A stretch of DNA of 64,000 nt from a candidate division KSB1 bacterium (GTDB lineage Bacteria > Zhuqueibacterota > Zhuqueibacteria > Zhuqueibacterales > Zhuqueibacteraceae), in contig JAPDQB010000039.1 in assembly GCA_034506175.1 (NCBI GenBank), positions 1 to 64,000 on the forward strand, read 5' to 3'. A program made the position numbers and the translations under genes. The notes under the pieces are model-generated. The model made no database searches. It was not told the origin of the DNA and saw only the letters and a program-made list of their open reading frames with translations. Below are positions 34,734 through 43,576 of this stretch, in pieces (positions within the stretch are counted from its first letter, which is position 1; every line of letters starts with the position of its first letter).

Positions 34734-37118
34734 CTATTTTGCCAAATACGTTTCGAGTTCAGCCAACATTTTCCGCGCCTCGTTGTTTTGTTGATCATAT
34801 TGCAACCCCGCCTTGATCGCCCGCGCCGCCGGTTGTATTTCTTTCGTTTTAATATACGCCCGCGCCAAAAAGAAATGCGCCGTCGCCAGGCTCGGATCCA
34901 GCTCCACCGCTTTTTCATACGCCGGAATCGCATTGGCGTAATCATCACGCTCATAATAAACATTGCCCAAATTGAAATGCGCCAACGCCAAATGCGGGTT
35001 AATGTCAATGGCGCGGCGATAAGTCTCGATGGCCGCCGGCGCGTTGCCTTGTCGCCGCAGCGCAATGCCCCAATTCACCCAAATCATCGCGTTCTCCGGC
35101 GCGAGCCTGGCCGCTTGCTGATAGCAAGTGATCGCATTGGCCAAATCGCCGGCGTTGCTGTAGGTGATGCCGAGATTCAGCAGCGTCGCCGCGTCATCGG
35201 GCTTGACTTCCAGCGCCTTCCGATAAGTCGCCACCGCAGTGACCGTCTCACCGCGATCGCGATAGCGCGTTGCCAAAAACGCCAGCGCCATCGACCAGCG
35301 CCGGCGAATCAACAACTCGTGATCGCCCAAAGCCTGCAATTGCTCCAGCAAAAATGCACGCACCGCGGGAATGTGATCCTGAGCCAGGTGCAAGCTCATC
35401 AACGCCAGCGCCTTTAAATCGAGATCATTTGCCGCGGCGAGTCGTTTGAGTTTTTCAACAGCCTCCGCTTCCAAATCCCTCATGTGGGGGCGCAGAAAAC
35501 TTTCGGTGAAATAACACAACCCCGCCACCTGCGCCATCACGTGTGTCGTCGAATCCTCGAGCACAAGCGCCGCCACCGCTCGGCGGTCTTTGAGATTTGG
35601 GGCTTGCATCAAACCCATTACAATTTCCTTGTGCGGCTTGATCTCACCGTACCATTCGACGGTTTTCGCTTGCAGCCACGCCGTGGCCTTCTCCGCATGG
35701 CATTTGGCGCAGGCATTCTCGATCCCCAGCTTGGCGTCAAACTCCGGCCGCGGAATCGGAATGGTGTGATCGGCGCGCGCAAAACGCAAGCGTGTTCCCA
35801 TCGCCGGATGTTGCAAAAAGGGCATGTGGCAGGAAGTGCATAAATTTGCAGGCGAATCTTTTTTATGATGAGAATGTCGTTCCGGCGATAACGCTTTGCT
35901 GGCGTGGCAGCCGGTGCATTGGCCGTTGTCAAATCGGCCATGCAACTTCACGCCGTTGAGGTCACGATAATTTTGTGCGTGCGGATCGTGGCAATCGACG
36001 CAGGTCATCGAGCCGTTGAGATAGCAATCGCTGAATAAATGCCCTTCCTGATAGGCAAACGCGCGGGTGCGGCCATCAGGATGATACGGGTTCTCGCCGA
36101 GAATGGGGAATTTGAGCGCGTAATATTCCTGCAAATCCCTGCCGGGCAAATAACCGTTGGCAATGGCATCTTTCAGTGTGTGGCAGCGAAAGCAAACTTC
36201 CAGCGATTCGTCCTTGCCCAACGCCGCGAGCGATTGCATGCCAATATCCGTCGCATCTTCAATCTTGCCGGATTTCGCCAATTCAACGTGCCGCTTGCCG
36301 GGGCCATGGCAGGACTCACAATTGATGCTCAAGCTTTTAAATTTGGTCACGTACTTTTTTGCTCGTGCATCATAAACGGTTTGAATCTGGCTGCCGTGAC
36401 ACTCCTGGCAGTTGTTGAAATTTGGCTCGGCGCCGAGAATGCGCGACGGCGGCCATTCGCTGAGATCGGTGATCGACAAGGCTTCGCTGATTGGGACCCA
36501 GCCGCGATTGCCTTTCGTCTCGCCAAACCAGACTTTTTCCTTGCGGATAAAATCAAATGGCAAAAAGCGCAGCGTGCCGTCCGGAAAGCGCGAGAAATAA
36601 GTTTGCGAGCCGCCGCCCTCCATAAACCCGCCGCCGATGACGGCATCAACTTGAAAAATTTTTTGCGGAAAGCCTTCCTGCTCGACGGTGAAAAGGTATT
36701 TTTGATTTTTTAGCGTTGGGGTGACAACGGCATCCTTGAAGCGGCGCGGTTGGCCGTCAAACACACCGATGACGTTTCGTAGCGCAGGCGCCCCGCCTGC
36801 ACGACCATGCGTCGAGTTCTTCCACAAATCATATTGCTCTTGGTGGCAATCGGCGCAAGCTTCCGCGCCGAGGAAATCGTCGAAGGTTGGGTCCGGTGCC
36901 TTGGCAACAGATCGTAGCGGCGGAAAAGGCTGGCGATCGTTTGAGGCGATACTTTTTGCTTTAGGAAAAAAGTTGAAAGGCGTTTTTAAAAAATAGAAAG
37001 CAAGAAGTGTAGCCGCACCCGCCACACTGAGCCAGATCATGGCTTTGCGTCGCGGCGTTGTCTTCGATAAATTTGAGATTGCGCTTGGAAATTTGGCGTT
37101 TTTTTTCTTTTTGCGCAT
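34734..37118 (-). CDS. Eight-haem c-type cytochrome with C-terminal TPRs
   Basis: Predicted membrane-anchored electron carrier or redox enzyme of the periplasm. One transmembrane helix lies near residues 27-45 (M-I-W-L-S-V-A-G-A-A). Eight CxxCH haem sites follow in order: CADCH, CQECH, CESCH, CFRCH, CVDCH, CTGCH, CTSCH, CAKCH (up to about residue 490). TPR units occupy about 600-790 (A-T-Y-R-K-A-L-E-V-K-P-D-D-A, A-I-E-T-Y-R-R-A-I-D-I-N-P and others). The frame is open to 37214, but the extra part overlaps a dispersed repeat at 37145-37163, so ATG 37118 (M-R-K-K-K-K-N) is preferred. Half of a hairpin repeat lies in frame at 36779-36800. It follows the cytochrome and GWxTD genes on the same strand. 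Confidence 0.85.
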   Translation of the reverse strand: MRKKKKNAKFPSAISNLSKTTPRRKAMIWLSVAGAATLLAFYFLKTPFNFFPKAKSIASNDRQPFPPLRSVAKAPDPTFDDFLGAEACADCHQEQYDLWKNSTHGRAGGAPALRNVIGVFDGQPRRFKDAVVTPTLKNQKYLFTVEQEGFPQKIFQVDAVIGGGFMEGGGSQTYFSRFPDGTLRFLPFDFIRKEKVWFGETKGNRGWVPISEALSITDLSEWPPSRILGAEPNFNNCQECHGSQIQTVYDARAKKYVTKFKSLSINCESCHGPGKRHVELAKSGKIEDATDIGMQSLAALGKDESLEVCFRCHTLKDAIANGYLPGRDLQEYYALKFPILGENPYHPDGRTRAFAYQEGHLFSDCYLNGSMTCVDCHDPHAQNYRDLNGVKLHGRFDNGQCTGCHASKALSPERHSHHKKDSPANLCTSCHMPFLQHPAMGTRLRFARADHTIPIPRPEFDAKLGIENACAKCHAEKATAWLQAKTVEWYGEIKPHKEIVMGLMQAPNLKDRRAVAALVLEDSTTHVMAQVAGLCYFTESFLRPHMRDLEAEAVEKLKRLAAANDLDLKALALMSLHLAQDHIPAVRAFLLEQLQALGDHELLIRRRWSMALAFLATRYRDRGETVTAVATYRKALEVKPDDAATLLNLGITYSNAGDLANAITCYQQAARLAPENAMIWVNWGIALRRQGNAPAAIETYRRAIDINPHLALAHFNLGNVYYERDDYANAIPAYEKAVELDPSLATAHFFLARAYIKTKEIQPAARAIKAGLQYDQQNNEARKMLAELETYLAK
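36779..36800. repeat. Half copy of GTAGCGCAGGC repeat inside the cytochrome gene
   Basis: GTAGCGCAGGCGCCCCGCCTGC matches the left arm of the hairpin elements at 24287 and 24436. On the minus strand it encodes A-G-G-A-P-A-L-R in frame, between N-S-T-H-G-R and N-V-I-G, just after the first haem site. Confidence 0.75.
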
Positions 37119-37144
37119 TTGAAGCTTCTTTTGAAACTTCTTTT

Positions 37145-37163
37145 GTAGTAACGCCTTCAGGCG
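37145..37163. repeat. Dispersed short palindromic repeat
   Basis: GTAGTAACGCCTTCAGGCG; the core CGCCTTCAGGCG reappears, inverted, at 40459-40474 in the next intergenic space. Confidence 0.55.
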
Positions 37164-37337
37164 AAAAATTTTAGATACAACCGAGATGCGCCTTGTTAGC
37201 AAGCTGCAACGCACAACCCGGACAAGCCGGAACCAAACAGGGAAAAGCTTGTTGGTATTCGGATTTCACGAATCGCCCGGATCAAAAAATCTATTGGCTT
37301 GAATCCGGGCGATTCGGCAAATCTGGATACCACTGAA

Positions 37338-37373
37338 AGTCTTTGCTTTTTTTTGCAAAGATTTGACTTGTAA
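37338..37373. repeat. Hairpin repeat with T-rich loop
   Basis: AAGTCTTTGC, a T-run, GCAAAGATTTGACTT: the arms pair, and a near copy lies at 55268-55301. It sits in the 280-base gap between the two cytochrome genes, just after the stop of the upstream gene, and might act as a transcript 3' end. Confidence 0.6.
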
Positions 37374-37398
37374 CAGACTAAAGGCTTCACCACAAACG

Positions 37399-39156
37399 TT
37401 ACTGGCGCGACCACAGCGGGCCTTCGCATTGGCACAACTTGCGCATGTAAGCCACCAACTTCCGAATCTCGTCGTGGCTCAGCGTTTGTCCCCACGGCGG
37501 CATGAAATGATGCTTGTTGAGAATGTAGCCGCCCGCGTAAACGCCGTCGAACAGCGTGTCGTCCGGGCGCGTGGACATGTACGCTTTGTCGGCGTGGCTT
37601 GCCGGCGCTTTCGGCAAATATTTTGCGTTGTAGCCCTTGCCGTCGCCGCTCGCGCCGTGGCACGCCGCGCAATATTTCAGATACAAGCTTTCTTCTTCAC
37701 TTTGGCCATGCGGCGCGTGAATGGGATGATCGGCCAATGACAGATACGGCGCCACGGCGGCCGGAATTTCCTGCTGCAATAAAAAATTGGCGATCAAATC
37801 AAGCGTCTTCGGCGGCATTAAAATTTTCGGCATCACCGTTTCAGGCTGCAGCCCATGCGGGTTTTGAATGAATTGGTAAACAAAATCCGGCTGCAAACGG
37901 TTTTTGAGCGATGACAAATTTGGGCCGATTCTGCCGCCGTCATTGCCCAATTGATGGCAGCCCAGGCAGGACAGCTTTTCCTTCAAAAGCGTTTGGGCTT
38001 TTGCCATCGAGAATGCGGATAATTTCCGTGGTTGAAAAGTGGAAGCGGTACGGTGTTTTTGTTTGAGCAAATAGTCGCCGAGCATAGCGGCTTCCGCTTC
38101 CGCCAATTTGAAATCCGGCATGCGGCTGCCGGAGCCGGGATAAAACCCGAACGGGCGCAGCGGCTGCGGCTTTTTGAGATACTCGAAAAGCCATTCCTTT
38201 TTAACACGCGCACCCTCAAGGCTCAAATCCGGTGCGTTCTTGCTGGGCGAGGCGGCGAGAGCCGTGTGGCGATGGCAGGCGACGCAATTTTGTGAAAGAA
38301 AAATTTTCTCGCCGAGGCCGGCATTGATGTCCGGAAACTCCGCCTTGGCTTTTTCAAAAGCCCTTTGCAACTGCTCGCGTTTGTTTTGCTCCAGCGCCGC
38401 TAAATAGCGCGAGATCAAAATGATCATCTCGTCGGGCCGCGGCAGCATGGCCGAAAACTTGGTTTGGCTCACGTCGAGCTGATAAAAAAAATTCGGCATC
38501 GCCGTTTTCACGCCGTCGAAAATGTGCGGCGCCACGAGATAGCGTTGCAGCCATTCGGGGCGCAAGCGATGGCCAACCGCAGTCAAGTCGGTCGAAGCGT
38601 TCTCTCCCGCGCCTTCCAAAGTGTGGCAACTCGTGCAGCGCAGCTCGGTGGTGAGCAATTTTCTCGCTGCGGCGCTCTCTTGCTTGTCGAGCTGCTTCGG
38701 TTGAAAACTTCGCAACGAGGTTGGATATTCGGGCCATTTTCCTTCCACCTGCGTTTGCTTCTCCAAAAACAGCACCAGCGCCAGCGCTTCTTTGCGGTCA
38801 AAAAAGAAATTCGGCATGCGCGAAAAACCAATATGATGACGAACCTGGGTGGGGTTTTGCAGATAGTCGAAAAGATACGCCGGGTTGAAACGCAGGCCGG
38901 CGTGGCTCAAATTTGGCGCCTTGTCGTGGATGTTGCTGGCAACAGAAATGCCGGAATGGCAATTGGCACAGGCCAAATCTTTTAGCAATGAGTCGGCAGT
39001 TTGGCCCAAACCATCTTCAAAAAAACTCGCCCACAGAAGAAGAACTCCCACAGAAAAGCAAGTTTGCAAGTTGCAAGTTGCAAATCTATTTGCCCACTTG
39101 CGACTTGCATACTTGTTCACGCTTATAATATTGTAAAGCGCTCTTTTAGTCCTCAA
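37399..39156 (-). CDS. Five-haem c-type cytochrome, exported
   Basis: A 585-residue (or slightly shorter) exported protein with five cytochrome c-like domains. Haem sites in order: CANCH, CTSCH, CVACH, CLGCH and CAACH (the last with G-A-S-G-D-G-K-G after it). Most domains have a downstream Met that may be the axial ligand (for example R-M-P-N-F, T-A-M-P-N-F). A hydrophobic segment (about 34-45) serves as signal or anchor. No good ATG exists: TTG 39156 overlaps the stop of the preceding gene behind AAGGAAAT, or GTG 39120. The overlap suggests translational coupling with the GWxTD gene. It presumably passes electrons to or from the eight-haem protein encoded next. Confidence 0.8.
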   Translation of the reverse strand: MRTKRALYNIISVNKYASRKWANRFATCNLQTCFSVGVLLLWASFFEDGLGQTADSLLKDLACANCHSGISVASNIHDKAPNLSHAGLRFNPAYLFDYLQNPTQVRHHIGFSRMPNFFFDRKEALALVLFLEKQTQVEGKWPEYPTSLRSFQPKQLDKQESAAARKLLTTELRCTSCHTLEGAGENASTDLTAVGHRLRPEWLQRYLVAPHIFDGVKTAMPNFFYQLDVSQTKFSAMLPRPDEMIILISRYLAALEQNKREQLQRAFEKAKAEFPDINAGLGEKIFLSQNCVACHRHTALAASPSKNAPDLSLEGARVKKEWLFEYLKKPQPLRPFGFYPGSGSRMPDFKLAEAEAAMLGDYLLKQKHRTASTFQPRKLSAFSMAKAQTLLKEKLSCLGCHQLGNDGGRIGPNLSSLKNRLQPDFVYQFIQNPHGLQPETVMPKILMPPKTLDLIANFLLQQEIPAAVAPYLSLADHPIHAPHGQSEEESLYLKYCAACHGASGDGKGYNAKYLPKAPASHADKAYMSTRPDDTLFDGVYAGGYILNKHHFMPPWGQTLSHDEIRKLVAYMRKLCQCEGPLWSRQ

Positions 39157-40431
39157 TCTGAATTTCCTTCTGAATATGAGAAGTAATATTGGGGTTGTTT
39201 GCAGCCGTCGCCGTAATCTCCAACCAATGCGCGCCTTTGGGCACTTTGCGCAAATCGATGCCGATCAGCTCCGGCGCGGTGTCGTCCGTCACCGGCCAGG
39301 TATAGCTCACACTCACGGCAACGCTTTTGTCGCCGCCTTTCTCCGAGATGACTTTGTACACCACTTCGTAGTTGTCGGTGATACCGAAGGATTTCAAATT
39401 GTAAATTTCAAAGTAACAAAGCAAGGGATAAGCAAATTTTTATGAAGCGGCGACAAGAGAGAAATTTCCAGGCGCGTCGCGCCGTTGGGGCCGCGGAATT
39501 GCGCCAGATCATGCGTGAATTGCAGCTTGTTGACGGCGTGAATTTCATCATGTGCTGCCACCGGGCTCTCTCTTTTCGCTCTTAGAACCTCGACCGTCGC
39601 TTGTTCATAAATGGCGTGCAATATCGTTTGCGGCTGCCGCAACTCTATGCCAAGTATGGTGTGGCTGTTTGGAAACGCCGCAGCGTGCGCTCGCGCGGCG
39701 GCAAGCTCCTGGATTTTGGCGTAGGCCCGCCCAAACACGGGTGAGACTGCCGCCCTCTGCGCGGCAATCCGGCTCCATTGCTCCGGATGGATTTCCGGAC
39801 TGCGGAATTTGCCGCCTATGTAAAATGAAAGAGGATTGTCTGTTTCTCGGAACGTCGGACCATCCTTGACGAAATGAACCAAAAGATTGCGCGTGACGTT
39901 TTCATACGACCAGGTTTCATTGGGATAAACGCTGTCCGGCGAGCCGCTCTCCCAGTAGCGAAATGATGGCTTTCCGTACTTGAGATAATATTTCCCGCGA
40001 TCATCAAAATACGGCGGCTCCGGCGCGGGAAAATTTTCGCGGGCATAAGCGCGCCGCTTCAGAACATCCAGCAGCCAGTCATTTTCCGGCAGCAGCGGGT
40101 TGGGGTTCGCGGCTTTCCAATAATTTTCAATATACGCTTTGCGCGCCTCCAAAGTCGCCAGACCGTCGTACGCTTCTCGCTGTTGTTTGTCGAGCAAGAG
40201 CAAAAACTCCGTTTCAAATTCATTCTTGAAAGTTGTCTCATCGGCAGCGCCAAGGGCGGCAAGATATTGCTTCTCGGTTTTGAGCGTATCCAAGCGCTCG
40301 TGTTGCTGAGAAAATGGCAACGCATGGCCGGAGGCATCAAGCACAAGATTCGGCTTGATAATGCTCGGTAGAAACACGAGCACTGACGTCACCAACAGCC
40401 TCAAAAGGCATGTGGCCAGATTCTTTGTCAT
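39146..40431 (-). pseudogene. GWxTD-type protein gene with internal deletion and frameshift
   Basis: The first frame (start at 40431) encodes a signal peptide and the N-terminal 325 residues of a GWxTD-like protein (Y-F-D-D-R-G-K-Y-Y-L-K-Y-G-K-P). It ends at S-P-L-H-K-N-L and a stop at 39394. A second frame resumes at L-C-Y-F-E-I-Y-N-L and continues to 39146. Compared with the intact tandem paralogue at 40489, about 150 residues are missing at the join (about 39420), and the frame is shifted. Probably inactive. The gene sits between its intact paralogue and the five-haem cytochrome. Confidence 0.8.
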
Positions 40432-40488
40432 TGCAACGATCTTCTATTTCACAAGTCCGACGCCTGAAGGCGAAACTACAAACAAGCT

Positions 40489-42333
40489 TCAATCCTCAAC
40501 AACAATTTCTCTTGTGACGTTTGCCTTGCGATTCGCATTTTTCGCATCGGCAACCGTGATTTCCAGCCGGTGCGCGCCGCTGCCGAGATTGCCGAGGTCG
40601 AGGGCGATCAGCTCTGGCGAGGCGTCATCCACCACCGGCTGGGTTTGGGAGATGCTGATGGCGGCTTCTTTACCACCCGTCAGCAGCCGCGAAATTTTTT
40701 TGAGCAGGCTTTCCTGATTATTATTCGAAACGATTTTGTAAGTGATTTCGTAAGACTCAGTGATGCCGGCGGCGCGCAAATTGTAGATTTCAAAATAACA
40801 AAACAGCAGCAGGCGCTTGCGGATTTTGAGATAAGGATACGGTGCCAGCAGGAGATTCTGCTTTTCGAGGGTGGGCAAAATCAAGCTTTGGGCTTCGTTG
40901 CGCACTTCGGTGTAAAATTGCAGGTCGCTGAGCAGCAACTGCGGGCCGCTGAAATCGCGGATGTTGAGGGCGCGTTTGGCGTAGCCCAGCTTATCGAAGC
41001 GCCGGCTCTGCACTTGCAACGCCAATTCAATCTGTTGCGGCAGTGCCAGAAATGATGATCGGCCGACGGCATTCGGAAGATTTTCCAACGCAGCCGATTT
41101 TGCCGGAAAAACATTTTGCCAGCGCCTGGCCGCCAGCGAGTCGAGATTCTCATCGCGCAGCATCCAGGCAAACTCCACGGCGATGGTGTCGTGGCTCAAC
41201 GAGTCGAGCTGATCCACAAAATTTTTTTTGAGCGGCGCCAGCAAGGTGATCTCCACGCGGGTGTGGCCATGCGGTCCGCGAAATTGGGCAATGGACTCTT
41301 GAAACACCAGCCGGTTATTCGCAGTCATTGGCTCGTATGCGGTCGCCGGCAAGCTGCGTCGTGCCTGACTCGCCATCTGTTCGGCGCCTCTGGAAACCTC
41401 CGACAACCGTTCCGTCACCGACTGCACTTCCGCGCGCAGCAAGCCGGGTCGGTTGGGGTTGGCCGACGAGGCCAACACCGCGGATTCAAAGCGCTCGATT
41501 TGCTGCGCCACCTGGCCAAGAAAAGGAGAAATCGCGGCGCGCTGCTTGATGAGGTCGCTCCATTGCCACGGCAGGTTCTTCTGTTGATGCGAAGCCAGCA
41601 ACTCCGTTAAGCTTTCGATCTCGCGATACGCGGGGCCGTCTTTCATGAAATGCACCACGAAATCGCGCGACACGTTCGGATAGGCCCAGCTTTCATTGGC
41701 GGTAACGCTGTAATTTTGCTCCGGGCCGCCTTTAAAAGAATATTGGCTTTGGATGGCGCGATAGGCCGCGGCACTAAAAAATTCGACGCGGCGCAAGCCG
41801 CCGGGGTCTTCAAAGCGTTGAACCGGCCTGCCGTATTTGAGATAATACTTGCCGCGATCGTCAAAATACGGCGGCTCGGGCGCCGGAAAATTTTGACGCG
41901 CAAATTCGCGACGGCGCAAATGCTCCCGCAGTCGCAGGTTGAACGACAGCAACGGCGCCGGATTGCTCGCCTTCCAATAATATTCGACAAACGCTTTGCG
42001 CTCGGCGAGCGTGGTTAAGCTATCATAAGATTGCCGCAGGGTTGGATTGAGAATGAGCAAAAACTCGCTTTCAAACTCTTTTTGAAACGTGGTGGAGTCG
42101 GCGGTGCGCAACGCGGCAAAATATTGGCGCTCGGTTTGGATGGAATCCCGCGCGCTGCGGTGCGATGTTGAAGAAGGGAGTGGTTGCGGAACTTGAACGG
42201 CAAAAGCTGGCGCATTGATGGCCAGATCAAACGTCAACACGAGAAAACCAGCGAAGCAGACGTTTGCGCGCCGGCCGTTGCCGAGATTTTGTTTGACCTT
42301 TCTCTTCAAAGGGGAATTTCCAGAGTTTGCCAA
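40489..42333 (-). CDS. GWxTD-type exported protein
   Basis: A 614-residue exported protein with a long signal peptide (about 18-46, A-P-A-F-A). The GWxTD-like region (about 140-200) has F-A-R-Q-N-F-P-A-P-E-P-P-Y-F-D-D-R-G-K-Y-Y-L-K-Y-G-R-P. The C-terminus has an Ig-like part with V-V-D-D-A-S-P-E-L-I-A-L-D. GWxTD proteins are found chiefly in FCB and Acidobacteria; their role is unknown to me. No ATG fits: TTG 42333 is used, with GAAAGGCAAAAGCCAATG upstream. The cluster (this gene, its broken paralogue, two multihaem cytochromes) suggests a link to envelope redox chemistry. Confidence 0.7.
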   Translation of the reverse strand: MANSGNSPLKRKVKQNLGNGRRANVCFAGFLVLTFDLAINAPAFAVQVPQPLPSSTSHRSARDSIQTERQYFAALRTADSTTFQKEFESEFLLILNPTLRQSYDSLTTLAERKAFVEYYWKASNPAPLLSFNLRLREHLRRREFARQNFPAPEPPYFDDRGKYYLKYGRPVQRFEDPGGLRRVEFFSAAAYRAIQSQYSFKGGPEQNYSVTANESWAYPNVSRDFVVHFMKDGPAYREIESLTELLASHQQKNLPWQWSDLIKQRAAISPFLGQVAQQIERFESAVLASSANPNRPGLLRAEVQSVTERLSEVSRGAEQMASQARRSLPATAYEPMTANNRLVFQESIAQFRGPHGHTRVEITLLAPLKKNFVDQLDSLSHDTIAVEFAWMLRDENLDSLAARRWQNVFPAKSAALENLPNAVGRSSFLALPQQIELALQVQSRRFDKLGYAKRALNIRDFSGPQLLLSDLQFYTEVRNEAQSLILPTLEKQNLLLAPYPYLKIRKRLLLFCYFEIYNLRAAGITESYEITYKIVSNNNQESLLKKISRLLTGGKEAAISISQTQPVVDDASPELIALDLGNLGSGAHRLEITVADAKNANRKANVTREIVVED

Positions 42334-42662
42334 AATTCATTGGCTTTTGCCTTTCGTGCTCTTTTTCGTAATAACCACGCGATTACTTTCGATGTCTAGC
42401 TCAACAATATATCCGGCCACCATTGGGGTTCTCAGCAAAAGTATCTCACGAAAATAGACCGCCGTAACATGCTTTAGCATTGCAACGGTGAACCGTTGCA
42501 CTCCGATTTTCATCATTATCGGGTGCCGCGCGCGGCACGGAAATTCTTCACACTTGGTTGGATGAACCCAAGCTTTTCGCTTTCGCCCGAACCAGTAAAT
42601 CGCGCCTTCATAAAACGCCGCTAGAATTTAACATTGACATTTACTGCCTCAAAGGCTCGGCG
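42334..42662. other. 329-base gap with hairpins and a possible 47-codon frame
   Basis: Holds TGCAACGGT-GA-ACCGTTGCA (42483-42502) and GTGCCGCGCGCGGCAC (about 42523-42538), both perfect short hairpins. On the minus strand a 47-codon frame (42337-42480, ATG to TGA) includes V-A-G-Y-I-V-E-L-D-I-E-S-N-R-V-V-I-T-K and abuts the start of the 42333 gene. It could be a tiny protein or a relic; confidence in it is low. Confidence 0.5.
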
Positions 42663-43418
42663 TCATGCCCGCGGTGCCCGGCGCGGCTTGGTTTTTCGTT
42701 TGGGAAAGCGGTTGTCTTGGGTAACGGCAAAGGAGCGCGGCCGGAATTTTTTGTCGTTCAAAATCCGCAAATTATCGCCGGTTTGGCTGATGACAAACAA
42801 GCCCTGCTTATAGGCAAAGCGATCCACGCCCTTGTCAATGCTCATGCCGGCAACACCGCCGTACAATACCGGCCGGCGAAAGCTGGGAAAGAAATCAAAA
42901 AAACGCCGCAGCTTTTTCGCGAGAAATTCTTCAACATCCTCCTGCCGCAAGCGCAATTTGACTTCGATCAAAACAGCGCATTGGGGCCCCAAGCCAATGA
43001 CATCGGTTTCCATGTTGTCGCCGTTGAGATGAGCCTCGAGATTGGCATAAAGCCGGTTCAGTTCAATGCCGCGTTTGCTGAACAGACGCTTGGTCGCAGG
43101 AAACACCATTTGCTCGGAAAACCGGCTTAACGACTCGGTGACGCCACCGAGCTCTTTCATGATTTGTTGATGCATCCGCTCGATGCGCTTGTCGGTTGCC
43201 CGCCAGGTTTGTTTCCAGCGTTCTTCGGATTCTTTCCAGGATTCCCTCCAGAGCCGTTCGGTTTCCTTGAAACGTTCGTCGGTTTCTTTGAAGCGTTTGT
43301 CGGTTTCTTTGAAACGTTCGCCAGTTTCTTTGAAACGTTCGCCAGTTTCTTTGAAACGTTCGCCGGTTTCTTTGAAACCTTTGTAAATCAGTTCTTCGAG
43401 CTTTTTTAGCGTCGTCAT
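42663..43418 (-). CDS. DUF3782/PD-(D/E)XK-like protein with heptad repeats
   Basis: A 251-residue cytoplasmic protein. Residues about 13-55 are six or so copies of F-K-E-T-G-E-R, a perfect seven-residue coiled coil, followed by another helical stretch with W-R-E-S-W-K-E-S-E-E-R-W. The C-terminal half has a nuclease-like core: D-N-M-E-T-D-V-I, then C-A-V-L-I-E-V-K-L-R (the D and E-x-K of PD-(D/E)XK folds). Known relatives are uncharacterised; DNA cleavage is inferred only. The repeat is encoded by a 21-bp tandem array. The gene lies alone and its upstream side faces the M24 gene. Confidence 0.7.
   Translation of the reverse strand: MTTLKKLEELIYKGFKETGERFKETGERFKETGERFKETDKRFKETDERFKETERLWRESWKESEERWKQTWRATDKRIERMHQQIMKELGGVTESLSRFSEQMVFPATKRLFSKRGIELNRLYANLEAHLNGDNMETDVIGLGPQCAVLIEVKLRLRQEDVEEFLAKKLRRFFDFFPSFRRPVLYGGVAGMSIDKGVDRFAYKQGLFVISQTGDNLRILNDKKFRPRSFAVTQDNRFPKRKTKPRRAPRA
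43261..43382. repeat. 21-bp in-frame tandem repeat
   Basis: About 5.8 units of GTTTCTTTGAAACGTTCGCC(A/G), i.e. F-K-E-T-G-E-R on the minus strand. The units at 43303-43323 and 43324-43344 are identical; the outer ones have one to four changes. Unit gain or loss would keep the reading frame. Confidence 0.95.
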
Positions 43419-43576
43419 GGCTTTTCTCCAAGCGGAAATTTAAAGACGGCTGGAATGATCACCAACTCAATCTACGAGACGCAGGAGAAAAAGTCAAGCA
43501 GTTTGATCTGCTTTCAACAGCGAGGAGGCAAAGCGCAGCGCATTGCCCTCAGCCCTCCGCTCTTTGCCCTCCGCCC

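Noticed and set aside
43261..43382. Possible CRISPR-like array
   Set aside because: Units are contiguous without spacers and lie in frame in a protein-coding gene.
43164..43409. Phe-rich plus-strand frame over the 21-bp repeat
   Set aside because: Antisense reading of the heptad repeats; the Phe-rich pattern is just the complement of F-K-E-T codons.
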